NCBI GenBank assembly: GCA_021396245.1
Contig: WNYE01000018.1
Location: forward strand, 62,001 to 126,000
DNA from: Sporothrix humicola
Lineage: Eukaryota > Ascomycota > Sordariomycetes > Ophiostomatales > Ophiostomataceae
DNA length: 64,000 nt
Direction of reading: 5' to 3'
The notes below the pieces were generated by a model. The model had not been told where the DNA came from, ran no database searches, and saw nothing but the letters and a program-made list of their open reading frames with translations. Shown here one piece after another: positions 34,267 to 46,806 of this stretch; the stretch's first letter is position 1, and each line of letters starts with the position of its first letter. Position numbers and translations under genes: made by a program.

Positions 34267-35292
34267 TGTGTTGGGAGGGGTTATGTATGAAAAGTGAAAA
34301 TAAATTCAATGAGTGAAAATTGAATTGGTGATGAGGTACAAGTTATTTTGAACTCAAAATTGTGATTTTCCAATAATGGTGATAATTGTTTGTTTATTTG
34401 AATTTCTTTCTCTCTAAAATACGTCGTCAACATTGACCGTCTCCTCACTTACACTCGTATCCCATCTCATCACGACTAGTCATCTTTTGACGGCCACTTC
34501 CATTCGACGCTACCATAGTCTCCTCTCCTCTTTCTCTCCTCTTTCTCTCCTCATTCATCGGTCTTCTTCGACTTGAGTCTACCCCAGAGCTACCCCAATT
34601 TTCAGTCGAGGTCAACCCATGATTTTCACGTCACAAATACTGCCGTTGCTGCCAGGGTCGAGTGTGCATTGTCTACCCCGTCTTGGCTTTCTCACTCGCT
34701 GGTCTGGCCGCCTTCCGTGTAAGCCGTCTTTTGTCTATCCATTTTCTCTTCCAAGCTGTTTATCCCGTCCATCCCGCCCTGCATCCCCCCATCCCGTTCC
34801 CCTCACTTGGACCTAGATCGACGTCGGCAAGATGGTTCCGACGACAGATGAGGTTGATCGTGGGCAACCTTTACGTTCATCACCAAATGGGGATATCTGA
34901 AGACGATGCTGGATGTATGGAACAACAATCTGCCATTGATCCATTGCATTGCTGACGATGATCGCCGATTCCCGTGAATTGTCCGTCGACTTTCAACTGT
35001 ATACGATAATGTCGGTCAATTTTGAATTCTGATGCCGACGTTGACCTGATCCTTCGCTTGGTTCTGAGTTCTGATTGATCCTTCCCGTCAGCACTACTGT
35101 GCGGCTCTCTGTGGGAACTCGAGAATTCGACCTCACGTCTTACACGCTCGTACTGGTGGTCAGATATGCACTCATTTTCGGTAGGGGTCACACTTGTACA
35201 ACGAAATACCAACAAAAAATGCATTTGTAATCTGTAAACTGTCTGAACTGTAATTGACTGAACTAAATGAACTCGTGAAAACATTGCCCCCC
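34267..35292. promoter_or_regulatory. Spacer upstream of the decarboxylase
   Basis: A 1.0-kb region holding the decarboxylase promoter (minus strand) and the 3' end of the aldehyde dehydrogenase. A CT-repeat stretch (CTCCTCTTTCTCTC units) lies at about 34508-34555. No gene is visible. Confidence 0.5.
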
Positions 35293-36805
35293 CTACAGAT
35301 GGGCCACTTTGATAATGACGCTCTTGGTCTCCAAAAAGTGGTCGAGACTGTGCAGCCAGCCCTCGCGGCCCTGGCCCGACATCTTGTAGCCGCCAAAGGG
35401 CAGGTCGCGGCCGGTAGCCGGGCTCGTGCAGTTGACGCCGACGTAGCCGCTCTCAAGGGCCTTGGCAATCCGCAGGGCGCGGTCGACGTCCTTTGTGTAG
35501 ACGCTCGCATACAAGCCGTACTCTGTGTCGTTGGCCTTGGCGATTGCTTCGCTTTCAGTGTCGAACGTGTTGATGAGCACGACGGGGCCGAAAATTTCTT
35601 CCTTCATGATGCGGGCCGTCTCGGGTGTGTCGACGAACACGGTGGGCTCGACAAAGAAGCCACCTGTCTTGTCGAGGGTACCGTTTCCTCCCAGAGTGAG
35701 CGAACCGCCCGACGCTTTGCCCTCCTCAATGTAGGCCATGACGCTCTTGTACTGGACCTCGTCGGCCTGCGGGCCGTGGTTGACGTCCTTGTCCAGCGGG
35801 TTGCCGGCCTTGACGGCCTGGAACTTGCGCGCAAAGGCCTCCTTGAACGCCGGCGCCGCGGCGGCCTCGACGTAGATGCGCGAGTTGGCCATGCACACCT
35901 GGCCCGAGTTCCACTGGATGCTGTTGACCGTCTCCTCGACGGCCTTGTCCATGTCGGCGTCGGCGAAAATGAGCGCGGGCGACTTGCCGCCGAGCTCGAG
36001 CGTGACTTTCTTCAAGTTGGTCTGCGCGGCCATTTCCTGGATCAGGCGGCCCGTGCGGCCGCTGCCCGTAAACGAAAGCGCGCGCACGTCCATGTGCCGC
36101 GCCAGAACAGCGCCGCTCGGCAGGCCGTGGCCCGACAGAATGTTGAAGACGCCCGGCGGGAAACCGGCCTCAATCACGAGCTCGGCCACGCGTGCGGCCG
36201 TCAGCGGCGCCTTTTCGCTCGACTTCAGAACGACCGTGTTGCCGCTGATCAAAGCAGGCGCGCTCTTGCTCGACAGGAACAGCAGAGGAACATTCCACGG
36301 GATAATGGCCGCCACGACGCCCACGGGCTGGCGAAGAGTCAGTGTCACATAGCCCGGCGTGTTCAGGCTCGCCTGGCCCTGGATGTGCGGCCACGCCTCG
36401 GCATAGTGGTCAAAGTTGCCCGCCGCCGCGAACGCGTCAAAGTACTGGGCCACGGGGCGGCCCATGGCCTTGGCCTCGAGCTCGGCAAGCTCGCCCGAGT
36501 GCTTGCGCAAAAGGTCGGCCAGCTTCTTGAAATGACCGGCCCGCACCGACGGGTCGAGCGCAGACCACGCAGGGAACGCGGCCTTGGCGGCGGCGACGGC
36601 GGCATTGGCGTCCTGCTCCGTGGCCTCGGGGACATTGGCGACTAGTTCACGCGTGGCCGGGTTGTAAAGCGGGAATGTCTTTTTGTCGGAGGCGTCGACG
36701 AGCTGGAGGGGGGGAGGAATTGTTAGTTGACTGAACTTGACAGCATGTGATTTTGGATCGACATACCTCTCCGTTGATGAGCAGCTTGGGCGAGATTGCG
36801 GCCAT
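35293..36805 (-). CDS. Aldehyde dehydrogenase (aromatic aldehyde type)
   Basis: Exons 36805-36767 (13 codons) and 36702-35293 (64-nt intron, GTATGT donor) give 482 aa, the normal length for the NAD(P)-dependent family. The start is MAAISPKLLING; the frame opens much further upstream but lacks a supported start. Motifs seen are the PWNVPLL cofactor segment, SFTGSGRTG, general base Glu249 in LELGGKSP, nucleophile Cys283 in GQVCMANSR, and EEIFGPV near the end. The sequence resembles salicylaldehyde/vanillin-type dehydrogenases and oxidises aldehydes to acids. In this cluster it should clear the two benzaldehydes released by the oxygenase. On the minus strand a TATAAA lies at 36982-36977, about 170 nt before the ATG. 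A short ATGATGG-type repeat is in the leader. Confidence 0.88.
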
Positions 36806-39800
36806 GATGGCGATGTTGTCGAGAAGACTGTGGGAACAATGAACAATGGACAATGATGAATGATGGATGATGGATGAAAAGAAAGCAAAGTAATGTCGAG
36901 AGATGTGAATATTTGATATATTTGTCCCCTCAAGAAAAGTAGACGGGTAGATATGGCAAGCGAGAGTGCCCCCTCGTTTATATGCGCAAGTGGAAGAAGT
37001 ACTTGTAATAAATATATTGCGGTCAAATGCAGTGGGAGTACATAAAAAACAATCCAACAATATCAAAACAGCAAGTATACATGTACGACTACGGCTACAA
37101 CAAGCATAACCAGTACAACCACATTCCATGGCACCAACAGACATCATGTAAGTGCGTCGGCAGGATAGTTGAGACATGGAGGGAGGCAGGCCAGACAGGG
37201 ATAGTGGACATGAGAGAATATGGGGTATGGTCTCTGGTGTCTGGGGTAGATGGCTCAGTTTGGCGGGGGACAATAATGGAGAGAAAACTGCGAGGTGAAA
37301 GGTCTGGGTCAAATCACAGGCAAATCGATTATTGAGGAAAGAGGACAGAAAAGCGGCCAATACACATTCGGTTGTTAGTCTGCCCGCCAGCATCGGCAGA
37401 GAGTGAGGGAGAAAAGAAATGGGGAGAAGGGGGGAAATGGAGGAGGCATGGCGGCTGTTCTTTTCACAATTACATTATACTTGGTGCGGTTTGCTTGGTT
37501 ATGCGGGGTTGTTCTTGGGTGCGTTTTACCCTTCCCTTTCTTCAGCTAGGGTTTCCTTCCGAGGCTGCTTCTTAGAATCCAGTACGACTTGGACTTGGTA
37601 GGTTATGTAATACAACAGCTCTCGAGCCTGGGCTGCCTCTTTATGTATGCGGAGGTGGGAAATATTCGACGCTTTCTTGAATGGTTGTGTGTAAAGTCTG
37701 AATTGGCAGTGAGTTGATTTCCCTGATGTGGTGATTTCTCCGCTTTTTGGCTGTTTGGCTGTGTTGGTTCTGGGCATTGTGGTTGTGGCGATTGAAATGC
37801 AAGGCAATGAAGATAACGGAAGGCGGCAACGGTCACCGATCACTGATCACTGATCAGCGGGCAACAACTGTGATTTACATAATCAAAAAGAGAAAAGATA
37901 AAAGACGGCTCACACAGACGGGTGGTATCATTAATATCGCGGCGGTAGAAGAGGGAAGGAAACTGCAAAGTGAGGGGAGAAGGCAAGAGGGCAAGAAAGC
38001 GGGATGGGAATTTCAAGAAATTGAAGGGTTCGGCGAGGAGGTAAAATAAATGAATAAAGATGAGGTGCTTTAGGGAATACAAACATACGTACAACATACT
38101 CATGAATATCTCAGAAATAAACTGGACATTGAATGGCATCTCTGAAGGAGGAATCAATTGGTGACTTTCAACCGAAAATTGTACATGTTGTCTGGGATTA
38201 ATTCAAATAATGCTTGTATCCTTATTGCTTAAGTCAATAAATTAAAATAAATTATTCCCATGAGTAAATATTCAATTAAATCATGTAAATCAAAGAAATT
38301 CTGGAAGTAATTCCGCTTACTGAATAAAATTACACACAATGTTGTCGAGTCCTGTCAGAGACTACAAGTTCTGTCAATAACAGCACTCTTGACACTCTTC
38401 GATAGTTTTGACGACAACCAATGAAAACACGATCCTCCGCCCAGAACGTCCCGGAAAAAGAGGAACGGCGGAAGGACAGGCGGAAAGACAGGACGGATAC
38501 AGCGAGTGGAAAGTGGATATAAGGCGTAAAAAGCGGATCTAGAGAGAAAGAGAAAGAGAGAGAGAGACAGACAGAAAAACGGATAGAGACGGTAGACTGC
38601 ATTGCAGATGACAAAAGGCACAGACAGACACGGACGAACTGCGAGGAAAATCTCCGACAATTGAGTCTGGGCACTTTAGTCTGGAGATATCTCGGAGAGA
38701 AGGCAGCTGTCTTAACGCTGTCTGAACTGGTCTCGACTTGTCATGTCTTATTCGCTCTCGTTAAAAGACTCCTTTTCCTCCTATTTTTCTCTCATCTTCC
38801 ACGTTTTATTTTCTTCCATTTTTAGTTTCCTGGCTATCGAGTCTTTGTCAATTCTGACACAGAGGTCCCAAGACAAGAGGCACCTCACTAGCTCGAGACA
38901 GACAGGTGAGAAAACAGGCCCAGGCAGGCAAACTGGTGCTTTCTGAGAGGGCGTCTTGAGTCTGGGGTCGGGGTTCTCCACTTCCCCAGGTGCTCCAGGC
39001 GGATTTCAGGCGGGTTTCCCTCCTTTTCCCTCCCACACAAATTTCGAGTCTTTTCCCCATTGAGACTGGCGGCCCACGCGCCATGCCAGGAGAATCGTCG
39101 CAGTATCGGTTGGGGAGAGGGGAAACGAACCGACTGACAGGGAAGGCAGGGGCTTTTTCTCTGTAGCCTCTTTCTTTTCGCCTGCTAGCCCCGCACGGCG
39201 TGAGGAGGAGGGCGTGTCGAGTGTGTCCTTTTTGCCGGCAGTTGTTTTTGTGAGGAAAGAGTGAGGAAAGGCGTGTAAGAGTGGAGCTTGACTTGCTTGT
39301 CATTTTCCAGTGCCATTTTCCTGTTGACATTCTTTTCTCCTTTTCCAAGCTCATGTAGACAGGCATAGAGGAAAGTCCACACGTCCACACACTGCCACCA
39401 CACAATGTTGACCCCGTGCGGGGGTGGTCCTGTGCCTGCGTTGACGAACTGTTGTCGTAGGACATAATAAAAAATATAATAAAATAAAAATTAAAAAAAC
39501 CAAACCAGAACCAGTGGACTATCGATGACCCATCTGGGCGGGACATGCCATTGTCTTTTTGTCTTGACGACATACTCACGCCTTGGCACCAGTGTTCTTC
39601 CCTTGCTGACCATTTACACTTTCCTGTCCTCGCGTCGTGTTCTTCCGCGTGGAGCGTAGTCTCGTTTCGCCGTTCTTCAACATCCCAAGAAATCCCCGAA
39701 CACACCCTCAGTCTGACATTGTGTTCTCCCATTATCCTGTCCTCACACCTTGCCTTGTCCGTCTGAAACGGGAACCCAATTCGTCTTTCGTCCTTCTCGT

Positions 39801-40175
39801 GTCTTTTGTCGTCTCTCTGCTCGTTTTCCCTCACCTTTCTTTGTCAGACGGAAAGCCGGCGTTGTTGTATATCCAGATCCGTGTGCTCGTCATTATTTTA
39901 TTTTATTCTTTTAATTCTTTTTAATCCTTTTTTATTCGTTTATTTTCCTTCTCCTTCCTCCCCCCTTCCCCTCCTTGACCCCATTTTGTTTTCGACTTGC
40001 CTCGTTTCCTCTCCCACCCCCTCACAAGATTAAAACAATCTAATCCCCTGCTCACCTGGATCTGCTCTATACCGGCGGGTAAAACAACAAAAATTCAGTA
40101 ACATCAACATCACGAACCAACATTGCAACAACAAAAACCTACTGTCCTCGAAAAGCTCCTCTCCACCTCCCCAGA
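36806..40175. promoter_or_regulatory. Divergent region between aldehyde dehydrogenase and regulator
   Basis: A 3.4-kb head-to-head spacer. The left end carries the dehydrogenase promoter. A purine-rich AGAGAAAGAGAAAGAGAGAG stretch lies near 38540-38565. From about 39700 to 40050 the plus strand is T/C-rich and is a plausible long leader for the regulator. Frames in between lack recognisable domains. Long leaders are common for fungal regulatory genes. Confidence 0.45.
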
Positions 40176-42722
40176 ATGGCCCCTTCGACGGACGCCGCGC
40201 CGGCCAAGGCCAACAACAAGCGCCGCGCCCCCATGAGCTGCGATCGTTGCAAGAGCAGGAAGACAAAGGTAAGAAGCCCCGAACAATTCAACCTTGTTGC
40301 TACGCCAGCTAATTTCCTAGTGCGTCGACCCCGTGCCCGGCCCGTGCCAGTTCTGCGCGAGCATCAGCGCGGTGTGCCACCTGGACCCGTCGCGGCGGCG
40401 GCAGCGCCCCTACTACCACGTGTCCGAGGAAGAGTTCCGGTACATGACCAAGGCGCTGGAGCATTTCTTGCCTAACATTGACCTGAACCTGCAATCCCTC
40501 AGAGAAGTAGTGCAGGCGCTCGAGTCTGGGCAGCCGATTCCGGGCGTGGCGACAACAACGACGACAGCAGCAGCAGACGCGTACAAGTACAGCCTGACGC
40601 AGCCGCTGCTCCCTCTCACAGCGCCTCCCTCGGAAGGGTCCGCGTCGTCGGGCGACTCGATTGTTGTGGGCGACGACAGCCGGACAACGCCAGCGTCGAC
40701 GACAGCGAGTGCGCCGATGACGATAACCGCCGCAACAAAAGCAGAGGACACGACCGGGACAGAGGCGTCTATTGAAGAGATTGACGAGCTGCACGGCGAG
40801 CTGGGCTGGCTGCGGGTGGACTCGCGCGGGACATACCGCCACGTCGGCGCCGATTCCGGGTACGGGTTCCATGCGGCGGTGCGTTCTCTGCGGCACCGGC
40901 GAGAATCGGACGTCCATTCGGGCGGCGGTGGATCGAGTGTGAACAAGACGGACATTGTGCCGCCGTTTACTGTCGCTCCGCCTCTTCCGCCATCGACTCC
41001 AGACTCGGGCGGCGGCGTCAGTGGCGGTGTTCCTTCGCCACACGCGCTGCCGCTGTACAACAATGCCCTGCTGTCGAACCGAAGAATGCAGATTTTCCTG
41101 CCGCGCCGCGACCTGTGCAACCGCTGCGTGTCGCGCTTCTTCCGGGACATCCAGTCGGTCTACTGGTTCTGGTCGGCCGAGCGGTTCTATGCGATCCTGG
41201 ACCGGCTGTACGCGGGCGACCCATCGAGCGCGACGCCGGCGATGCTTTGTTCGCTGTACTCGATTCTGGCATTGACCTGCGAGAGCGAGGCGCAACAGTC
41301 GCAAGTGGCTCCTCCTCCATCGGGAGGACCTGCCCCGGCCGCCAGGTATCTCGCGCTCGCCAAAGGACTTGTGTCTGCGCTCTGTGACGAGGCCGACACA
41401 GACAGCGTCAGAGCCTTGTGTCTGCTTGGGCTGGCCCTCCAGTCGTCCATGCTTAACAACACGGCGTATATTTACATTGGCGCGGCCGCACGAATTGCCC
41501 TGACGCTGGGTCTGCATCTGCAGCGCGCCATTGAGCCCAAGGGCTGCCTCCAGCGGCAGATTGATTTGCGGCTGTACTCGACCCTGTTTTTGATCGACCT
41601 CGATGTGGCTCTGTGCTACGGCAATCCTCCGGCCATCAGCGACGAACACGCCATGGCCGGTGGCGCCAGTCCTGGTCGACCGACGCATGACCTGTCGGAA
41701 CAGATCCTGAGTCCCGGGTCGCACATGCCGCTGGACTATCTGACGGTATCGTGCGAGCTGGCCCAGATTCGGCGGCGACTGACCAAACTGCTGTACGTGA
41801 GACAGGGAACGTCTTCTTCGTCATCTTCAGGAGCCACGAAATCAAATTTGTCCACAAATCTGTCCAATGTGGCGACTCCTCCAGCAGCATCGCCGTCTCA
41901 ACTGCTTCTGTCCTCGTCAACACCGTCGTCTTCGTCATCGTCTCCACCAAAACCGTCCATTGCGGCTGTCAGTGACGTCCTGGCGTCGCTCCGTGCATGG
42001 TACGCCGCCATTCCGCCTCATTTGCGAGACGTCGCCCGGGCTGCCTCGTTCCACCAGCGGTCGGTTGCCGTTCTCCATCTGAGATACTGGTCCGCCACCA
42101 TCTTTGCCACGCGGCCGTTCTTGCTGTACAGCGCCCTCCACGCCGAATCGTTTGCCGCTCTGCCGCCCGCAAAACGGTCTTCCTTTGAGGCCTTTGGCGC
42201 CACCTGTCTCGACGCCGCCCAGCAGTCGCTCGCCGTCATTGGCGTCATGCAGGATGCCGGTCTGCTGTCGTCGCTCATCACGGTCGACACCGGCTGCATC
42301 CTCGAGATCCTCCAAGTGTTCCTTCTTGGACTCGCCCGCGGCGGACAGGGCCAGGCCGACAATGTGCGCGCCTGTCTGCGCACCCTCCAAGGCATGGAGC
42401 AGATCTTCTGGACCGGCCACGCCGTCCTCGAGGTCATGGCCCAGCTCGACGAGAACGGGCTCTTGAATGGCGACCAGCACTTTAGCCCGCAGGGCGAGAC
42501 GCCCGGCCACTTTTTCCTCGACATTCACCAGCAGCAGACAAATCTGTGAGTATCTCCTTATCTTCACATTATATTGTCCATCACTAACAGTGTAGAATCT
42601 CCGGCGTCATGGAGGCGTACTTTTCCGACCTGCAGGACCCCTTCTTCAACGTCCACGAAGACGGCACGTCCTTGTTAAATGATCACTTTCCAGACACCCT
42701 GCACGGAGGACTGCAGATATAG
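40176..42722 (+). CDS. Zn2Cys6 transcription factor, likely cluster regulator
   Basis: Exons 40176-40268, 40321-42545 and 42596-42722 (introns of 52 and 50 nt) give 814 aa. The first intron falls inside the zinc cluster just before its third Cys, a common position in this family. The binuclear cluster uses Cys22, Cys25, Cys32, Cys40, Cys43 and Cys50 (spacing C-x2-C-x6-C-x7-C-x2-C-x6-C), with basic residues KSRKTK. A fungal-specific middle domain follows (FLPRRDLCNRCVSRFFRDIQ, then YIYIGAAARIALTLGLHLQ). Low-complexity Ser/Thr/Ala tracts separate the domains. It sits inside the cluster, flanked by divergent or converging catabolic genes, so pathway-specific control by an aromatic inducer is a fair inference. 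CGG-containing sites near the oxygenase and SnoaL-like genes are candidate targets. Confidence 0.87.
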
Positions 42723-43025
42723 TCCAGTTGGTGGCTAATTGTGTTAGTCTTGGTGTTAGTGGTGATGACTTATGTATCTATGTATTTATGTACCCTACGT
42801 TTATGTATTTATTGAATGTATTTATTGACATGCTATACTACGTTTTAATCATTTTTATGCTTTATTACTTTTTATACTGCTTGCTTGCATCCCTTTTGTA
42901 CCATTCGCAGTCTTGCATATATTTTGACGAGAGATTGCATCGTTGAAATTCAAACAATTAAATATCATATTAAAACACTAGACTAAACTGTACTATAAAA
43001 TCAAATCGAAGTAGACTACACCGCT
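42723..43025. other. Tail-to-tail spacer, AT-rich
   Basis: 303 nt of AT-rich DNA between the regulator and the converging FAD monooxygenase gene. It has repeated TATTTATGTA-like words at 42780-42830 and no gene. Confidence 0.6.
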
Positions 43026-44357
43026 CTATGCCTCCGTCGACACGACGGGAACGGCTGCGGCTGCCGGCGGGACGACGGTCGCCTCCTTGCCCTTGTTCTG
43101 CACTTTGGCGAGCGCCGCGTCAAACTGCTCTTCGGCGTTCTTCTCGGCGTCAAACGTGTGGATCCAGTCGTCGCGCGGGAAACCGATGCTCGTCGGGTCT
43201 TCCTTGACCTTGGCCCAGTCCGTCTTGTGCCACATGTCGCGCGTCGTCTCGCCCGTCTTCTGCACGGCGCGCACGCGGTCGTACCGCAGTTCTTGGTGGG
43301 CTCTCACCGCAGCAGGCACATTGCCCTTGCCCGCCTTTCTCAGGCACACGGCGAGATTCACACCGTCCTCCATGGCTTGAGTGGCGCCCTGGGCACTGGT
43401 CGGCAGGAACGGGTGGGCGGCGTCGCCCAGCAGCAGAATACGGCCGTGCTTGCTGGTCCAGGTCGGCAGCGGGTCGCGATAGACGAGCTTCCAGTCGACC
43501 AGCGACGGCGTCTTTTCCACAATGGCGCGGCACATGGGGTCCCATCCTTCGAGCACTTCAAACACTTCCTCGAGCTTGCCCGGGAACGACCACGACTCTT
43601 TAATGTCGTGCTCGTCGCGGTGCGTCAGGACCCAGCAGCAGTCGGAGCCGTTCTTGATCGTCGAGAACAGGAAATGGACGTCCGGGCCGATCCAGCCGTT
43701 GAACGTGTCGCCGTTTTCGCAAAACTGGCGCGTCCGCGGGTCCTTGATCATCTCCGTGTTGGGGAACCACGCGCGCCACACCGCGTAGCCGCTGCTCTTG
43801 GGCTTGTCCTCGTAGCCGAGCACAAGCGTGCGAGCCTTGGAGCGCACGCCGTCGGCGCCGACGACAATGTCCGCGTACACCTTGCGCCCGCCCTTGACGA
43901 CGATGCCCGCCGTGTCGTCGTCTTCAAAGTACTCCTCGACAAAGTGGCCCAGGTGGATCGGGATCTTGAGCTCGTCGCGCGCGTAATCGAAAATAATCTG
44001 GTGCAGCTCGCCGCGGTGGCCGTTGAACACGGGCGCGTCCTCGGCGGGCGGCGGCGTCTTTTGGTGGAACACCACCTCGCCCGTGTCGTACTTGTGGATC
44101 TTGAAGCCGTATTCCCGCAGATCGATCGAGACAGCCCGCAGCCGATCTGCAATTTGACCCGGGTGTTCGCCCCAGCGGTGGAAGATGCGGCCGGCGTTGG
44201 ACCCAAACGAGATAATGTCGCCCAGCACTTTGAGCGCGGGGAACGACTCGTAAATCTCCACGTCGTGGCCCTGCCGGTGGCACTCGATCGCCGCCGTCAG
44301 CCCGCCGAACCCGGCGCCGACAATCACCACCTTGATGCCCGTCTTGGGTTTTGACAT
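43026..44357 (-). CDS. FAD-dependent aromatic monooxygenase (salicylate hydroxylase type)
   Basis: A single-exon 443-aa class A flavoprotein hydroxylase. It has the dinucleotide fold GAGFGG at residues 14-19, the DG motif GADGVRSKAR at 167-176 and the GD motif GDAAHPFLP at 311-319, in the right order and spacing. No signal peptide or membrane segment is seen. The C-terminal 20 residues are Ala/Val-rich and probably disordered. Family members use NAD(P)H and O2 to hydroxylate phenolic rings; salicylate hydroxylases couple this to decarboxylation. In this cluster it could convert a hydroxybenzoate, or the phenol made by the decarboxylase, into a catechol or hydroxyquinol ready for ring cleavage. 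The gene diverges from the SDR gene. Minus-strand TATTAAATAG at 44506-44497 is a TATA candidate. Confidence 0.88.
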   Translation of the reverse strand: MSKPKTGIKVVIVGAGFGGLTAAIECHRQGHDVEIYESFPALKVLGDIISFGSNAGRIFHRWGEHPGQIADRLRAVSIDLREYGFKIHKYDTGEVVFHQKTPPPAEDAPVFNGHRGELHQIIFDYARDELKIPIHLGHFVEEYFEDDDTAGIVVKGGRKVYADIVVGADGVRSKARTLVLGYEDKPKSSGYAVWRAWFPNTEMIKDPRTRQFCENGDTFNGWIGPDVHFLFSTIKNGSDCCWVLTHRDEHDIKESWSFPGKLEEVFEVLEGWDPMCRAIVEKTPSLVDWKLVYRDPLPTWTSKHGRILLLGDAAHPFLPTSAQGATQAMEDGVNLAVCLRKAGKGNVPAAVRAHQELRYDRVRAVQKTGETTRDMWHKTDWAKVKEDPTSIGFPRDDWIHTFDAEKNAEEQFDAALAKVQNKGKEATVVPPAAAAVPVVSTEA

Positions 44358-45703
44358 GGTGTGGGAGGGTTGTTGTTGTTGGAGAGTGGTTTTTGTATAA
44401 GTGTATTTGTTGTTGAGAGTGTGGTTGAGGTGATGTTTGATTTTGGAGATTGATTTGTTTGATTGTTTGTTTCTTCCTTTTTAGTATATTACTACTCTAT
44501 TTAATACATACGTCAACGGAAGGACTCGACAAACAACCCGATCTCTTGCGTGACCGCTCCACTGCCCTGGGAACAATGGATGCGGTTGGGGGGAATATGT
44601 GTGCGAATAAGTGCGAACGAGACAAAATGGGGGGGTCACCCAAAGAAAGAGTGGGCTCACATCGGCGCACATGGAAGACATGGAGGTATGCAACGGCCAA
44701 AGATACAGATAGACTGACACACAGTAGACAGACACGCGGGTCCATTCAATGACCGAACTACGGCGATCCTAAGTGTACTTTGACTTTGTAATTCATTACT
44801 TTCATTACTTTCCTTCACTCTTTTCGTCTTATTCTCCCCGTCATAATATTCCACCGTTCCCCTCCTTGCCTCGTGCCGTCCATAATTTGCCGGCTATTCT
44901 TGGGGCAAAGAGGGGAAGTTCTTTTGTCAAGAGATATGGACCCGGCTGGATGATATCTGCCCGGGCATCCCTCGGTTTCTCCCTTGCCTTTTACATTTGC
45001 TGTCCCTCGTCAAAAGGAGTTATGAAACGATGCTCGAGTCTTGTCTCGTCTCACATTGTTGCATTTGAATTGCGAGCTTTGTCCGTGAGAAGAAAGAAGA
45101 TGAAGCCGGCCGTCAAAACGACGATGTATCTGTCAACTTACACAGTCGGTGTTAACGGTGCTTGAATGTCCGTCTCTCCGCACTACCCCTCAGTCCAGGC
45201 ATACACACAACACACAAGAGTACATCGGCAAGATCTTTCCGGTGGCATGGCACGCTACGCCCCAGACTTCCAGACGAGCCTCCACGAGACTAAATCCCAG
45301 CGCTAGCATGAAATTCGCGGGGAAGGCATGATAGTCTGGAGAGAATGTGACAAGTTGACTCCACAACGACAGGAGGAGTGAAGTGACTTGGGAGAAGACG
45401 ACTGTAATGTCTCCGTTCGTATTAACTTGTGTCGACACGAATGAATATTGCCAATATTGAATTCAGGGTGTCAATGTAAGGCCCACGAATACGACTGCCC
45501 GTGTCGGCTGCAAAGGTTGAGTTTGTACCATGAATATGGTATTAGCCAAGAGCCAATAATATGCGTAGGATCGTCTTATGTCATACAATGGTGAAATGAA
45601 ATAAAACAACCAATATAAACAAATACATGTGGTGTAAATAAACGAAAGATCGTGACAAGGAACAATCTACACATCTCTACCAACATCAGCCCTCACTTAT
45701 CCA
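44358..45703. promoter_or_regulatory. Divergent promoter: FAD monooxygenase and SDR genes
   Basis: A 1.35-kb head-to-head spacer that may co-regulate the two genes. There are TATA candidates on each side: minus-strand TATTAAATAG at 44497-44506 and plus-strand TATAAAC at 45614-45620, 90 nt before the SDR ATG. The FAD-gene leader has a CAACAACAACA run when read on its own strand. No reading frame looks real. Confidence 0.5.
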
Positions 45704-46806
45704 ATGGCTACGCATTCAGAGTACAACGACAAGACGACGGCCACCGAGGTCGCCGCTGCCTTTGCGGACCAGATCAAGGGAAGGAATGGTAAGTACGAGC
45801 CCACCTCAACATTTTCTTTTTTATTCATATCCCTAACCGTGTAGTCATCGTCACTGGTGTGAGCCCGGCCAGCATTGGTTTCACGACGGTGCTGGCCATT
45901 GCCTCGCAAGCACCGGCCAACCTTGTGCTGGCATCGCGCACGCAGTCCAAGCTGGACGTTGTGGTCAAGGATGTCTCCAAGAAATACCCGGATATGAAGC
46001 TGCACACCGTCCTTCTGGATCTCATGTCGATGGATTCGGTTCGTGCGGCTGCCAAAACTGTCTCCGCGCTCGTCCCGCACATTGACGTCCTCATCAACAA
46101 TGCCGGCATCAGTACGCCCGAGCGGCTGGCGAACACGGCGCCCGACGGCACTCCCGTGGACGGCCAGTTCCTGACCAACCATTTGGGCGTCTTTTTGTGG
46201 ACGTCCCTGCTGTTGCCGAGACTGAGAGCTGCACCCTCAAGCAGAATCGTCAACCTCACCAGCCAGGGCCACCAGCTGTCGCCCGTCCGGTTCAGTGACT
46301 ACGACTTTTCCAAGGGGGTCTACGACGTCCCCGAAGACGAGAAGCCGCGGGAAGGGCTTCCACCGTTCTTCTTGAGACTCAACGACGGCTACCCTGGGTT
46401 CTTGGGCTACGGACAGAGCAAATCGGCCAATATTCTGCACGCCACCGAGATGGCCAGACGGTTCCGCAAGCGAGGCGACAAGATTACTGCACTCTCTGTC
46501 CACCCCGGCACGATCGAAACGGAACTCTCGCGGTCGCTCGACCAGGAGGGACAGGAGACGATTGCCAAGACGGCGCCCGCCGGACTGTGGAAGACGCAGG
46601 ATCAGGGTGCGGCCACAACGCTCGTGGCAGCCTTTGATCCTGCTCTGCAGGGCATTCCAGTTGGCGACGAAGGGCAGCCTATTGGCTATCTGAGTGACTG
46701 TCAGCTCAGAGACGACATGGTGGCAAAGCATGCACAGGGACAGGAGTTGGCCACGAGACTGTGGACCGTCACAGAGACAATGCTGAAGCACAGTGTTGAT
46801 TTGTAG
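45704..46806 (+). CDS. Short-chain dehydrogenase/reductase
   Basis: Exons 45704-45788 and 45845-46806 (56-nt intron, CTAAC-like branch, GTAG acceptor) give 348 aa. It has the Rossmann loop TGVSPASIG near residue 33, the structural NNAG motif (DVLINNAGIS), a catalytic Ser in NLTSQGH and the YxxxK pair in YGQSKSAN. The order and length resemble the retinol dehydrogenase/Tic32-like branch of classical SDRs. Such enzymes interconvert alcohols and carbonyls with NAD(P)H. A possible role here is oxidising a benzylic (C-alpha) alcohol of a lignin-type dimer or reducing an aldehyde; the sequence does not decide. It lies between the FAD monooxygenase (divergent) and the P450 (convergent). Confidence 0.87.

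Noticed and set aside
35254..36645. 463-codon plus-strand frame opposite the aldehyde dehydrogenase
   Set aside because: Antisense shadow without motifs. Similar shadows opposite the regulator, FAD monooxygenase and decarboxylase were dropped for the same reason.
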